Positions 34,200-41,847 of a DNA stretch of 64,000 nucleotides are shown piece by piece. Under the pieces are notes generated by a model, which saw only the letters and a program-made list of their open reading frames with translations, was not told the DNA's origin and ran no database searches. The DNA lies in contig CAIVLG010000267.1 in assembly GCA_903906695.1 (NCBI GenBank), positions 22,418 through 86,417 of the forward strand. The letters are read 5' to 3'. Position 1 is the stretch's first letter; each line of letters begins with the position of its first letter. Position numbers and translations under genes: made by a program. Source of the DNA: an uncultured beta proteobacterium. GTDB taxonomy: Bacteria; Pseudomonadota; Gammaproteobacteria; Burkholderiales; Burkholderiaceae_C.

Positions 34200-37123
34200 G
34201 AGCTCAGGCTGCCACTTGACAGATGGGTCTGGATGACGGTCACCGCCATGATGTCGAAGATGCCACCGGTGTCCGTGTATTTCGGGTCGGCCAGTTCGTC
34301 GTAACGACCGCGTTCATCGTAGATGGTCTGGATGTCGCTGTTGACTTGTCCGCGATACGGGCCTTCGAGATAAATCTGGTCAGCGCGGTGCGCGTGAACG
34401 GTAAAGCGGATGACCGGGTCGGCAATCTTCTCTTGCGTCACCTGCTTGATATAGAGCGCCTCCTCGTCGGTAATTTGGTACCTGGCGAGAATCTGCTCGA
34501 TCATGTCTTGCACGGACGACTTCACCGGCACCGGGCCTGCGCCGCCTTTTCCTCTGCCCGGCTGTAGCTTCACCGGGCCGCCGCTGGTCGTCACGCCCTG
34601 ATACTGCACCGCCGCCTTGGTAACCACTGTGGCGCGTATCTGCTTCATCAACTCGGATACAGTGCCCGCCTTGATGAGTTGCGGGCCAACCCATTCAGCG
34701 AAGGTAACGAACTCCTGAATCGCTGGCGGGTAGGTGAAGAAGCAGGTCAGGAAATGAAAGCTCTGCACGAAGCGGGCCAGCAGATAGACGAACGCTTTGC
34801 GCTCCTCCCAATCGGTGAGCTTGGCCTGAAAACGCGTGCGCAGGGCGTTGACCTGAAATTGAACCCGCGCATTCGTCCCGTTCTTGAGCAGCGCGAACAA
34901 CTCGGTAGCGTCCTGCTGGGTGAAAACATCTGCGGCCAGAATCTTCGCGTGCAGCTTCAGGCAAGTTTCCTGATCCGGCTCCTCAGGCTCGAACGGCGTG
35001 CCCTTGCGATACTTCGCAAACGCTTTCAGGATTTGCCTGGCGTTGTTGGTGAAGTCCACAACGATGACCTTCTTGCCGGGAAGGTGGCGGTTCAGGCGGG
35101 ACACGGTCTGCACAGCGTTGCGACCCAGCACCGGCTTGTCGAGGAACATGCCTGCGAGCAGGGGCTGGTCGAAGCCAGTTTGAAACTTGTTCGCCACCAC
35201 CATGATCCGATAATCGTCGCCCTCGAAGCGGTCTTCAATCAACTCACCTGGCTGCAACGCATTCACCGCGTGTTCACTGATGGCCGCGTTGGTGTCAGGG
35301 TGGACGAAATCCGAAAAAGCATACAGCACCTGGTAGTCGGCGCCGCGCTCCTTGAGCTTTTCCTTGATGATGTTGAAATAGCGCATCCCGGCCACGCGTG
35401 ACGAGGTAACAATCATCGCTTTGGCGCGCCCGCCAACGAGCGACTTCACGTCAGCCTCGAAGATGCGCAGCATCACCTCGGCCTTGTACATGATCAGTCC
35501 GTCATCCTGAAACGCCACGTTCTGCAGCGCCTTGGACACAACACCCTTTGCGTACTGCTTCTCTTCGCCCGGCTTCGGGACGATGGGGCAATGCAGGTTG
35601 TAGAGCGTCTTGTACGAGATGATGCTCGCCGCCACGTCCACAATGTAGCCCTCGGCGATGGCCTGTGCCTCGGTGTAGCTGTCAAACGGCTGGCCAAACA
35701 TCGACACGGTGGCCGGTGCCGGTGTCGCGGTGAAGGCGATGAACAACTGATTCAGGTCATGCTCGCGGATGATCCTGGCGAGTTGCTCTTCCGGGTCCTC
35801 TTCGGCTGCCTCCTCGTCCGCCTCGCCCGCCTCGCGAAACGGCAGGCGGATGGCCGCACCCATCTGGCCTTCCTGCGAGCGGTGGGCTTCATCGATCAGG
35901 AATGCCACCCGCAGCTTCTTCAATCCCGGATTGTTCTGAATCTCTTCCAGCACCCGGGCAAACTTCTGCTGCGTGGTCACGATGATGGACTTGCGCTCGT
36001 TCAGGAAACTGAGCAAATGCTCGGTCTTCTTCGCGATGCCCACCACATCCTTGAGCTGGGTGAAATTGTCAATGTCATCGCGGATATTGGTGTCAAGCGA
36101 TTTGCGATCCGTCAGGATGAACGTGATGTCCACCAGCTTCTCATTGGTGCCGGGCTTGAAGAGGCTGTGCAAGCGGTCAGCCAGCCAGCAGATGGTGAGC
36201 GTCTTGCCACTGCCAGCGGAATGGTCCACCAGATACTTCTTTCCAATATCGCCCGCCGTGGCGAAGTGGGCCTTGATGTCGTCCGCCACCCGCCGCACTA
36301 GGCGGCTTTGGTGGTAGCGCGGGAAAATGGTGAAGGCCGCTCGCGCCGGCTTGTCGTCCTTGGCTTCACGCTCCGGCACCCGCACCAGGAAGAACGACAA
36401 GGCTTCGAGCAAATGCTCCTGCGACAGCACCTCGCGGTAAAGGAACTCGACCGGATACTCGTCGGCATTCGTGGGCGTGTTGCTCAGCCCCATGTTGTGC
36501 CAACGGAAGTTTTCTTCGCGGCAAGGGTCGGTGGCGGCCATGGCGTCGCTGGTATCGGCGGCGAGGTAGAGAAAGGGATGCTGGAAAATCCTGTGCCTGT
36601 GGTCGCGCTGGGTGAACTGCGACACCGCGTCATGCACGTTCTGGTTCTTCTCGTGCTTTAACTCCAGCGCCACGATGGGCAGGCCATTGAGGTAGAAGAC
36701 GAAATCAATTTCCTGATTCGTGTCGCCGAAATAGAAGTGCGGCCGGAACGTGATGCGGTTCTCAGCGTAACCTTTGGCGCGAGCGCTCTCCGCCGAACGC
36801 GGTTTTGGAAAGTAGAGTTGGAGCTTCAATCCACGCACCGGCAAACCGTCCCGAAACAACATCCAAAGCGGTGTATGTTCCAGTTGCTTGCGCAGCGCCT
36901 TGAAGACTTCCTCGCGTGCGTCGGTGCCGTAATCAATCGCCAGCTTCTTCAGCGTGGCAGCCTGACTGGCTTGGAGAAAAGCCCAGATCTGGTCTTCGGC
37001 GATGAAATGCTCGGTATCCGTGATGTCGGACTGCTCCAGCACACCATACTTGTGCTCGCGGACCAGGTATTCCGCGATGTGCTTCTGAAATGTCAGCTCA
37101 GGGGGTTGCTTCTTCTTGGCCAT
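34196..37123 (-). CDS. hsdR: Type I restriction endonuclease subunit R
   Basis: A 975-residue protein. The nuclease domain (PD-(D/E)xK) has Asp140 and Glu154-x-Lys156 in 'EIDFVFYLNGLPIVALELK'. The translocase has Walker A 'HSAGSGKTLTICWLAD' (residues 301-316) and a DEAH box at 411-414, followed by further helicase motifs ('IAFTATPAP', 'TVSRLNRHLPGK'). It cleaves unmethylated DNA after ATP-driven translocation as part of the HsdR2M2S complex. It overlaps hsdS by 26 bases and radC by 4. No frameshift is seen, so the system looks intact. Confidence 0.95.
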   Translation of the reverse strand: MAKKKQPPELTFQKHIAEYLVREHKYGVLEQSDITDTEHFIAEDQIWAFLQASQAATLKKLAIDYGTDAREEVFKALRKQLEHTPLWMLFRDGLPVRGLKLQLYFPKPRSAESARAKGYAENRITFRPHFYFGDTNQEIDFVFYLNGLPIVALELKHEKNQNVHDAVSQFTQRDHRHRIFQHPFLYLAADTSDAMAATDPCREENFRWHNMGLSNTPTNADEYPVEFLYREVLSQEHLLEALSFFLVRVPEREAKDDKPARAAFTIFPRYHQSRLVRRVADDIKAHFATAGDIGKKYLVDHSAGSGKTLTICWLADRLHSLFKPGTNEKLVDITFILTDRKSLDTNIRDDIDNFTQLKDVVGIAKKTEHLLSFLNERKSIIVTTQQKFARVLEEIQNNPGLKKLRVAFLIDEAHRSQEGQMGAAIRLPFREAGEADEEAAEEDPEEQLARIIREHDLNQLFIAFTATPAPATVSMFGQPFDSYTEAQAIAEGYIVDVAASIISYKTLYNLHCPIVPKPGEEKQYAKGVVSKALQNVAFQDDGLIMYKAEVMLRIFEADVKSLVGGRAKAMIVTSSRVAGMRYFNIIKEKLKERGADYQVLYAFSDFVHPDTNAAISEHAVNALQPGELIEDRFEGDDYRIMVVANKFQTGFDQPLLAGMFLDKPVLGRNAVQTVSRLNRHLPGKKVIVVDFTNNARQILKAFAKYRKGTPFEPEEPDQETCLKLHAKILAADVFTQQDATELFALLKNGTNARVQFQVNALRTRFQAKLTDWEERKAFVYLLARFVQSFHFLTCFFTYPPAIQEFVTFAEWVGPQLIKAGTVSELMKQIRATVVTKAAVQYQGVTTSGGPVKLQPGRGKGGAGPVPVKSSVQDMIEQILARYQITDEEALYIKQVTQEKIADPVIRFTVHAHRADQIYLEGPYRGQVNSDIQTIYDERGRYDELADPKYTDTGGIFDIMAVTVIQTHLSSGSLSS

Positions 37124-38408
37124 GCACTTTGACCCGGTTGATGTCCGCCGCAGTCACCCGCCGCTGGCCGGTAACGCATTCGTGAATCAGCGACTTGCGG
37201 TAGGCGATTAAGGTGGCGATTTGGGTTTCGATCCCGGTAATGATGCTTCTCACCTCAGCAATTTTCACGTCGAGATAGTCCGCAATTGCCTCTTGTTCCT
37301 TGCGAGTTGGTGGCAATGCCACGAGGACACTTCCCAATTCCTGGGCGTTCAAATGCGGCTGTGCGGCACGTAGCGTCAGCAGCAAGAGTTGCCCCTCCAG
37401 GACGTACCTGCTTAAGAGGCAGTAAGCGATGAAACGCGGCGATGCCCGATTCACGGTTACAACCATGTCATAACCCGCGACCGCGCCTTCCAGTGCGGCT
37501 GGAACAATCGCTGAATCACCCGTGTAAGCGCCGCTGCGAACGACGATGATCTCGCCACTTTTCAAATAGGGGTTTCGGTCATGCGGTAGTTCTTCGGGAT
37601 CTACTCGCAGAAAAGCGTCCGTCCGGATCGTCCCCGCATCTACATCGGTCGCACGGATCATGGCCACACCAGATGAAAGCACTGCAGGAGGCTGACCCAA
37701 ACCATAGCGAATGGTCGCCACGGATTTCAGCCGACCGAACCGCCAGTTGGCGGGGATTTTTGGCAAGACGACCGCCCCCGTCGGGCGCGTCTCTGCCTGT
37801 GGTCTTAGTCCAATAGTCAGAGCATTAAGAAGTATCGAGCCAGCAAGCGCATCGAGAGTTTCGAGTTGGCGGCGTTTGGCGGTCACCGCAGCGTCAATCG
37901 CCGCGCAACTCGCATCCAGATACGCTGCGATGAGTTCTTGCTCAGGTAGCGGTGGGAGCGGGAAATTGAATTGCGACAGTTGAGTCGGCCAACTGACACG
38001 AGGCATCTTTGCGCCATAGGCAAGTGCGTTGCATCGTTCGATAAACCACCGTGAGCCAAGGCAGTAAAACAAAAAGCGACTCGCGATTCGCTGCGGCTTG
38101 AACGCCAGAATTTCGCCAGTGCATTTGCCGTCAAACTCGGCAACCCAGTACTTTTCCAAGTACGGGCGCAGCTTTCCGAAGAGCACGTCTCCGGTCTTGA
38201 ACCGTGTGACGGCACTGCCAACCTCAAGGGTATTGCGGCGGCTCAGGATTCGACCAGAACCAGAGTCCAAGTCTTCGAGTTCGAGGTAATCCTCATCTGC
38301 ACTGGGTTCATCCGTCTTTTCGTTGCGCAGGGAGACGACATCCTTGAACCGGTCGGATTTCCACCCGGCAGGCAAATCATCTAGGAAGCCGTCGTATGCA
38401 GCGATCAC
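37098..38408 (-). CDS. hsdS: Type I restriction-modification specificity subunit S
   Basis: A 436-residue specificity subunit with two target recognition domains, each followed by a conserved helical repeat: 'FPLPPLPEQELIAAYLD' ending the first half and 'VALPPTRKEQEAIADYLD' in the second. The two halves define a bipartite recognition sequence that cannot be predicted here. It is located between the YhcG-type nuclease (4-base overlap) and hsdR (26-base overlap). No inverted repeats or second hsdS fragment suggesting phase variation are visible. Confidence 0.93.
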   Translation of the reverse strand: MIAAYDGFLDDLPAGWKSDRFKDVVSLRNEKTDEPSADEDYLELEDLDSGSGRILSRRNTLEVGSAVTRFKTGDVLFGKLRPYLEKYWVAEFDGKCTGEILAFKPQRIASRFLFYCLGSRWFIERCNALAYGAKMPRVSWPTQLSQFNFPLPPLPEQELIAAYLDASCAAIDAAVTAKRRQLETLDALAGSILLNALTIGLRPQAETRPTGAVVLPKIPANWRFGRLKSVATIRYGLGQPPAVLSSGVAMIRATDVDAGTIRTDAFLRVDPEELPHDRNPYLKSGEIIVVRSGAYTGDSAIVPAALEGAVAGYDMVVTVNRASPRFIAYCLLSRYVLEGQLLLLTLRAAQPHLNAQELGSVLVALPPTRKEQEAIADYLDVKIAEVRSIITGIETQIATLIAYRKSLIHECVTGQRRVTAADINRVKVHGQEEATP

Positions 38409-39595
38409 TCTTTCCCCTTCATTTCCACCCGCACCAGGTCCGCGAGTTGTTTGGCGCTGGGCAGCTTCCCTTTCAATGCGCCCGGCAGTTTCGATTGCAA
38501 GGTATAGGCGGCAACTCCGATGGGGTTGGTTTTGGAGCGCAGGGCGTATTCGACTTCCACATCGTCCTTCTCCGCGCAGAGAATGATGCCGATGGAGGGC
38601 TGGTCCTCGGGGCCGCGCTCCTTATCGTTGAGCAGGTTCAAATAGAAATCCATCTTGCCCGCGTGTTCCGGCTCGAACGGGCCAACCTTCAGCTCGAAGG
38701 CTACCAGGGCCTTGATGTGGCGGTGATAGAACAGCAGGTCAATGAAATACTCTTTCTGGCCCAACTTCAAACGGTGCTGGCGGCCGACGAAGCAGAAGCC
38801 ATAGCCCAGCTCCAGCAGGAAAGCCTGTAGCCGCGAGATCAACCGGTCTTCAAGTTCGCGCTCTTTGACCGCGCCGCGCAGGCCCAAGAACTCCAGGCTG
38901 TAAGCACTTTTGAGCATTTCGTCCGCCTGCTCCGCCAAGTGCTCGGGCAGTGCAAGGGCAAAGTTGTGGCTTTTCTTGTCCGTCACCGTTCGGGCATACG
39001 CATTGGCCTTGATCTGGTTGAGCAAGACATTGCGTGTCCAGCCAAATTGGGCTGTAGCCTTGAGGTAGTAAAGCCGCATCGCAGCATCGCTAATCTTTTT
39101 CAGAATCAGGAGATGGTGCCCCCATGGAACCGTCGCCAGCAGTTCGAGGCTAAGCGCTTTCGATCCTGTGCGCACGACATGCTTTTTTGTGTTGACTTCT
39201 GGGACAGGCTGTCCCAGAACTACCTGCTGACCACTGGTTAAGAGTATCGATCCCGCAGAAACGGATTTTGGGACAAGCTGTCCCAGAAAGGATACGTCGT
39301 CGTAAGCCAGGAAAAACTGCCGCATGCGCCAGACGTTGTCGGCGGAGAAACTGCGACTGCTCGGGAACGCACGCCTAAGATCGGCGGCGATCATCTCGAC
39401 CACCGACTCGCCCCAGCCAAGCATTTGCTGCTTGCCGACAATGCCCCGTCCGATCTCCCAATAAAGCAGAATCAGGTTCAAATTTACGGCGCGTGCGGCC
39501 GTTGCTCGGGCAGCATTTACCCAGGCCTTGATGTCCTCAATAAGGCTTTGGTACTCAAGGGAATTCAGGACCACCGCCGTCTCCGCATTTTTCAT
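38405..39595 (-). CDS. YhcG-type PDDEXK nuclease-domain protein (DUF1016)
   Basis: A 396-residue protein. The N-terminal DUF1016 part has 'NLILLYWEIGRGIVGKQQ' and 'FSADNVWRMRQFFLAY'. The C-terminal PDDEXK part has 'EYFIDLLFYHRHIKALVAFE' followed by LK, which gives the D...ExK nuclease core. Middle segment: 'VPWGHHLLILKKISDAAMRL'. It is encoded inside the type I R-M operon between hsdM and hsdS with 4-base overlaps on both sides, so it is made with the R-M subunits. It may be an accessory nuclease. Between the two known halves it has about 30 extra residues around 'SVSAGSILLTSGQQVVLGQP'. Confidence 0.9.
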   Translation of the reverse strand: MKNAETAVVLNSLEYQSLIEDIKAWVNAARATAARAVNLNLILLYWEIGRGIVGKQQMLGWGESVVEMIAADLRRAFPSSRSFSADNVWRMRQFFLAYDDVSFLGQLVPKSVSAGSILLTSGQQVVLGQPVPEVNTKKHVVRTGSKALSLELLATVPWGHHLLILKKISDAAMRLYYLKATAQFGWTRNVLLNQIKANAYARTVTDKKSHNFALALPEHLAEQADEMLKSAYSLEFLGLRGAVKERELEDRLISRLQAFLLELGYGFCFVGRQHRLKLGQKEYFIDLLFYHRHIKALVAFELKVGPFEPEHAGKMDFYLNLLNDKERGPEDQPSIGIILCAEKDDVEVEYALRSKTNPIGVAAYTLQSKLPGALKGKLPSAKQLADLVRVEMKGKE

Positions 39596-41589
39596 TTCGC
39601 CAAGCCCTCCAGCATCTTCTCCGCTTCCTTCTCCAACTTCCAGAACTCGGCGAGCAGATCTTTCGCGGGCGTGGGCGGCCGGTAGCGGTAGAAGTATTTG
39701 TTCGGCAGGATTTCGTAGCCAAGGATTGGCTTGCCGTTCTTCTGTGTCTCTTCCCAGCGGATGATGGGTTTGGCGATTTCGCGCTTGAGGAAGGCCGCGA
39801 TGTCCTCGCCGAGCGGGATGTACTCGTCGTCTTGCACGTAATGCCGGTGCGTCCATTCGACGGCCAGCGTCTCGTCGGCATCGACCAGGGCTTGCTTGAA
39901 CTTGCTTGCGGCGTTGTCCTTCGCTTTGACGGTGAACGCAACGGTTTTCTCTTTGCCCTTGGCCTTCACCCGCACGCGAAAGCTCAGGTCGCTCGCGTGG
40001 AAGTCCTGCTCCTTCTTCACGTTCGCGGCAGTGAACGCCCTTTCGTAAGCCTCGGTGATGGTAGCGGGCTGGTCGTGTTCATCGGTCTGCCAGAAGACGA
40101 CGCTGACCTTGTGATATGCGAAGTCTTCGCGTGGGAAGATTTTGACCTGCTCGTCGGCATAGCCCTTGGCCCAGCCCTTTGTGTAACGCGCCTCGATCCA
40201 GGCGCGGTGCGCATCGGTGATGCGGTTGCGTTTGTTGCCGAAAGACTTGGGCTCCTTCTCGAACTGCTGGCGCGCATCGATCAGCATCACGCGCCGCTGG
40301 TGGCTGGCAGGCTTGTCATTGCGCAGCAACCATACGTAGGTGAAGATGCCGGTGTTGTAGAAAAGCTGGTCGGGCAGCATGACGATGGCGTCGAGCCAGT
40401 CGTTCTCCAGAATCGAGCGGCGGATTTCACTCTCGCCAGAGCCGCAGTCGCCATTGGAGAGGGGCGAGCCATTGAAGATGATGGCGATGCGACTGCCGCC
40501 GTCCTCGGGCGAGGCCATCTTGGCAAGCATGGTTTGCAGAAACAGCAGCGCGCCGTCATTCACGCGCGGCATTCCCGCCTTATAGCGGGTCTGCTCCAGC
40601 TTGCGGGCTTCCTTTTCGTAGCCATCCTTGCCGCCCCATGTGACGCCGAAGGGCGGATTGCTGAGCATCCGGTTGAAGCGCCACTTGCGCTCTGGCCACT
40701 GGTCGCCCGGCTCCTTGCTGTACGACTCGTGCGGGATCAGCGAGTTGCCGAGGTGGACAGTGGCCTGCCGGTCATTCTTGATGAGCAGATCGGCCTGACA
40801 GACGGCGTAGTTCGTGGGCGATAGCTCCTGCCCGTGAACCGTGACGTATTTCTCCACCCGCGCCTTTTCCTCCGGCGTGTCAGCACGCTCCAGCAGGTGC
40901 TCCTTGGCCACGGACAACATGCCGCCGGTGCCGCTGGCAGGATCGTAGATCGAGAGATGCTTGTCAGGGATCGGAATATCAAGCAACTCGACCATGAGGC
41001 GGATGACTTCGCGCGGCGTGAAGTGCTCCCCTGCCTCGTCACCGCTTTGTTCCGAAAAGCGCCGGAGCAGTTCCTCGTAGATGTAGCCCATCTCCAGCCC
41101 GGAAAGCTGGTCGGGCCCGAGCGGGAGTTCGCGGTATTGATTCAGGATCGGGGCCAGCCGGTTGTTCTTTACCATCAGGCCAATGGTGGCGCGGTAATTG
41201 AAGTGCTCGATGATGTCGTCAACGTTCTGCGAGAAGCCGTTGATGTAGGCGCGAAAATTTTCTTCCAGCAACGCGTGGTCTTCCTCATAGACCGAGCGCA
41301 GCGTCCAATCGGTGCTGTTGGAAAACGGGCACTGTTTGGGATTGAGCTCCAGTTCCTTGACCAGCTTGGCGAGTTGCTGCTCTGTGAGCTTGGGTCGCTT
41401 CTTGAGTACCTCGGCCGATTTGCTCGCTCGCCAGTCAATCAGAACGCACTCCAGACGGCGGATGACGATGATGGGCAGGATGACGCTCTGGTATTCGTAG
41501 GACTTGAACTTGCCGCGCAGGCGCTCAGCCGACTTCCAGATTTCGTTGGCGAGGTTGTCGAGCTTGGGCTTGTTGAGCGAGAGCGCCAT
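39592..41589 (-). CDS. hsdM: Type I restriction-modification methyltransferase subunit M
   Basis: A 665-residue N6-adenine methyltransferase. The SAM motif is 'YDPASGTGGMLSVAKEHLL' (residues 215-233), and the catalytic NPPF is at 311-314 in 'MLSNPPFGVTWGGKDGYEKE'. The N-terminal HsdM domain (residues 10-150) is present, and the C-terminal 180 residues extend beyond the usual 500-residue size. GGAAAG lies 5 bases before the ATG. It is the first gene of the operon; the promoter must lie in 41590-41700. Confidence 0.95.
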   Translation of the reverse strand: MALSLNKPKLDNLANEIWKSAERLRGKFKSYEYQSVILPIIVIRRLECVLIDWRASKSAEVLKKRPKLTEQQLAKLVKELELNPKQCPFSNSTDWTLRSVYEEDHALLEENFRAYINGFSQNVDDIIEHFNYRATIGLMVKNNRLAPILNQYRELPLGPDQLSGLEMGYIYEELLRRFSEQSGDEAGEHFTPREVIRLMVELLDIPIPDKHLSIYDPASGTGGMLSVAKEHLLERADTPEEKARVEKYVTVHGQELSPTNYAVCQADLLIKNDRQATVHLGNSLIPHESYSKEPGDQWPERKWRFNRMLSNPPFGVTWGGKDGYEKEARKLEQTRYKAGMPRVNDGALLFLQTMLAKMASPEDGGSRIAIIFNGSPLSNGDCGSGESEIRRSILENDWLDAIVMLPDQLFYNTGIFTYVWLLRNDKPASHQRRVMLIDARQQFEKEPKSFGNKRNRITDAHRAWIEARYTKGWAKGYADEQVKIFPREDFAYHKVSVVFWQTDEHDQPATITEAYERAFTAANVKKEQDFHASDLSFRVRVKAKGKEKTVAFTVKAKDNAASKFKQALVDADETLAVEWTHRHYVQDDEYIPLGEDIAAFLKREIAKPIIRWEETQKNGKPILGYEILPNKYFYRYRPPTPAKDLLAEFWKLEKEAEKMLEGLAK

Positions 41590-41700
41590 CTATTCTTTCC
41601 GTTTGTCCCTGACCGAGCGATATAAAGTTAAGCCAATATCGTCCGTGGGAGTGTATTGCAACACACACAAAAGAGGGAGAAAAAAGCGGTAGAAAGAAGA

Positions 41701-41732
41701 AAGGACTTAGTGCCTTTCGACGCTAAGTCCTT
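41701..41732 (-). terminator. Hairpin terminator behind tRNA-Arg
   Basis: AAGGACTTAG (41701-41710) and CTAAGTCCTT (41723-41732) form a perfect 10-bp stem with a 12-base loop. Read on the minus strand, the stem is followed by a pyrimidine-rich TTCTTCTTTCT tract. It lies 9 bases behind the tRNA 3' end and upstream of hsdM. Confidence 0.75.
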
Positions 41733-41740
41733 GATCCATT

Positions 41741-41817
41741 TGGTGCGGCTGGCAGGAATTGAACCCACGACCCCTTGGTTCGTAGCCAAGTACTCTATCC
41801 AACTGAGCTACAGCCGC
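41741..41817 (-). tRNA. tRNA-Arg (anticodon ACG)
   Basis: A 77-base tRNA. Acceptor stem GCGGCTG pairs with CAGCCGC before A-CCA (CCA encoded at 41743-41741). The anticodon stem CTTGG encloses loop CTACGAA with ACG (41783-41781). The T arm is GTGGG-TTCAATT-CCTGC with one mismatch. Its 3' end points toward the R-M island, as at many tRNA integration sites. Confidence 0.96.
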
Positions 41818-41847
41818 CGAGGCGCGCAGTATAGCAGCAAGATCCCG

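Noticed and set aside
37098-38408. Phase-variable hsdS
   Set aside because: No second hsdS fragment, recombinase or long inverted repeats are seen in the operon.
33042-41817. Attachment site duplication of the tRNA-Arg 3' end at the far border of the R-M island
   Set aside because: I compared the tRNA 3' end with 33040-33080 and 33480-33540 and saw no match; no integrase gene is present either.
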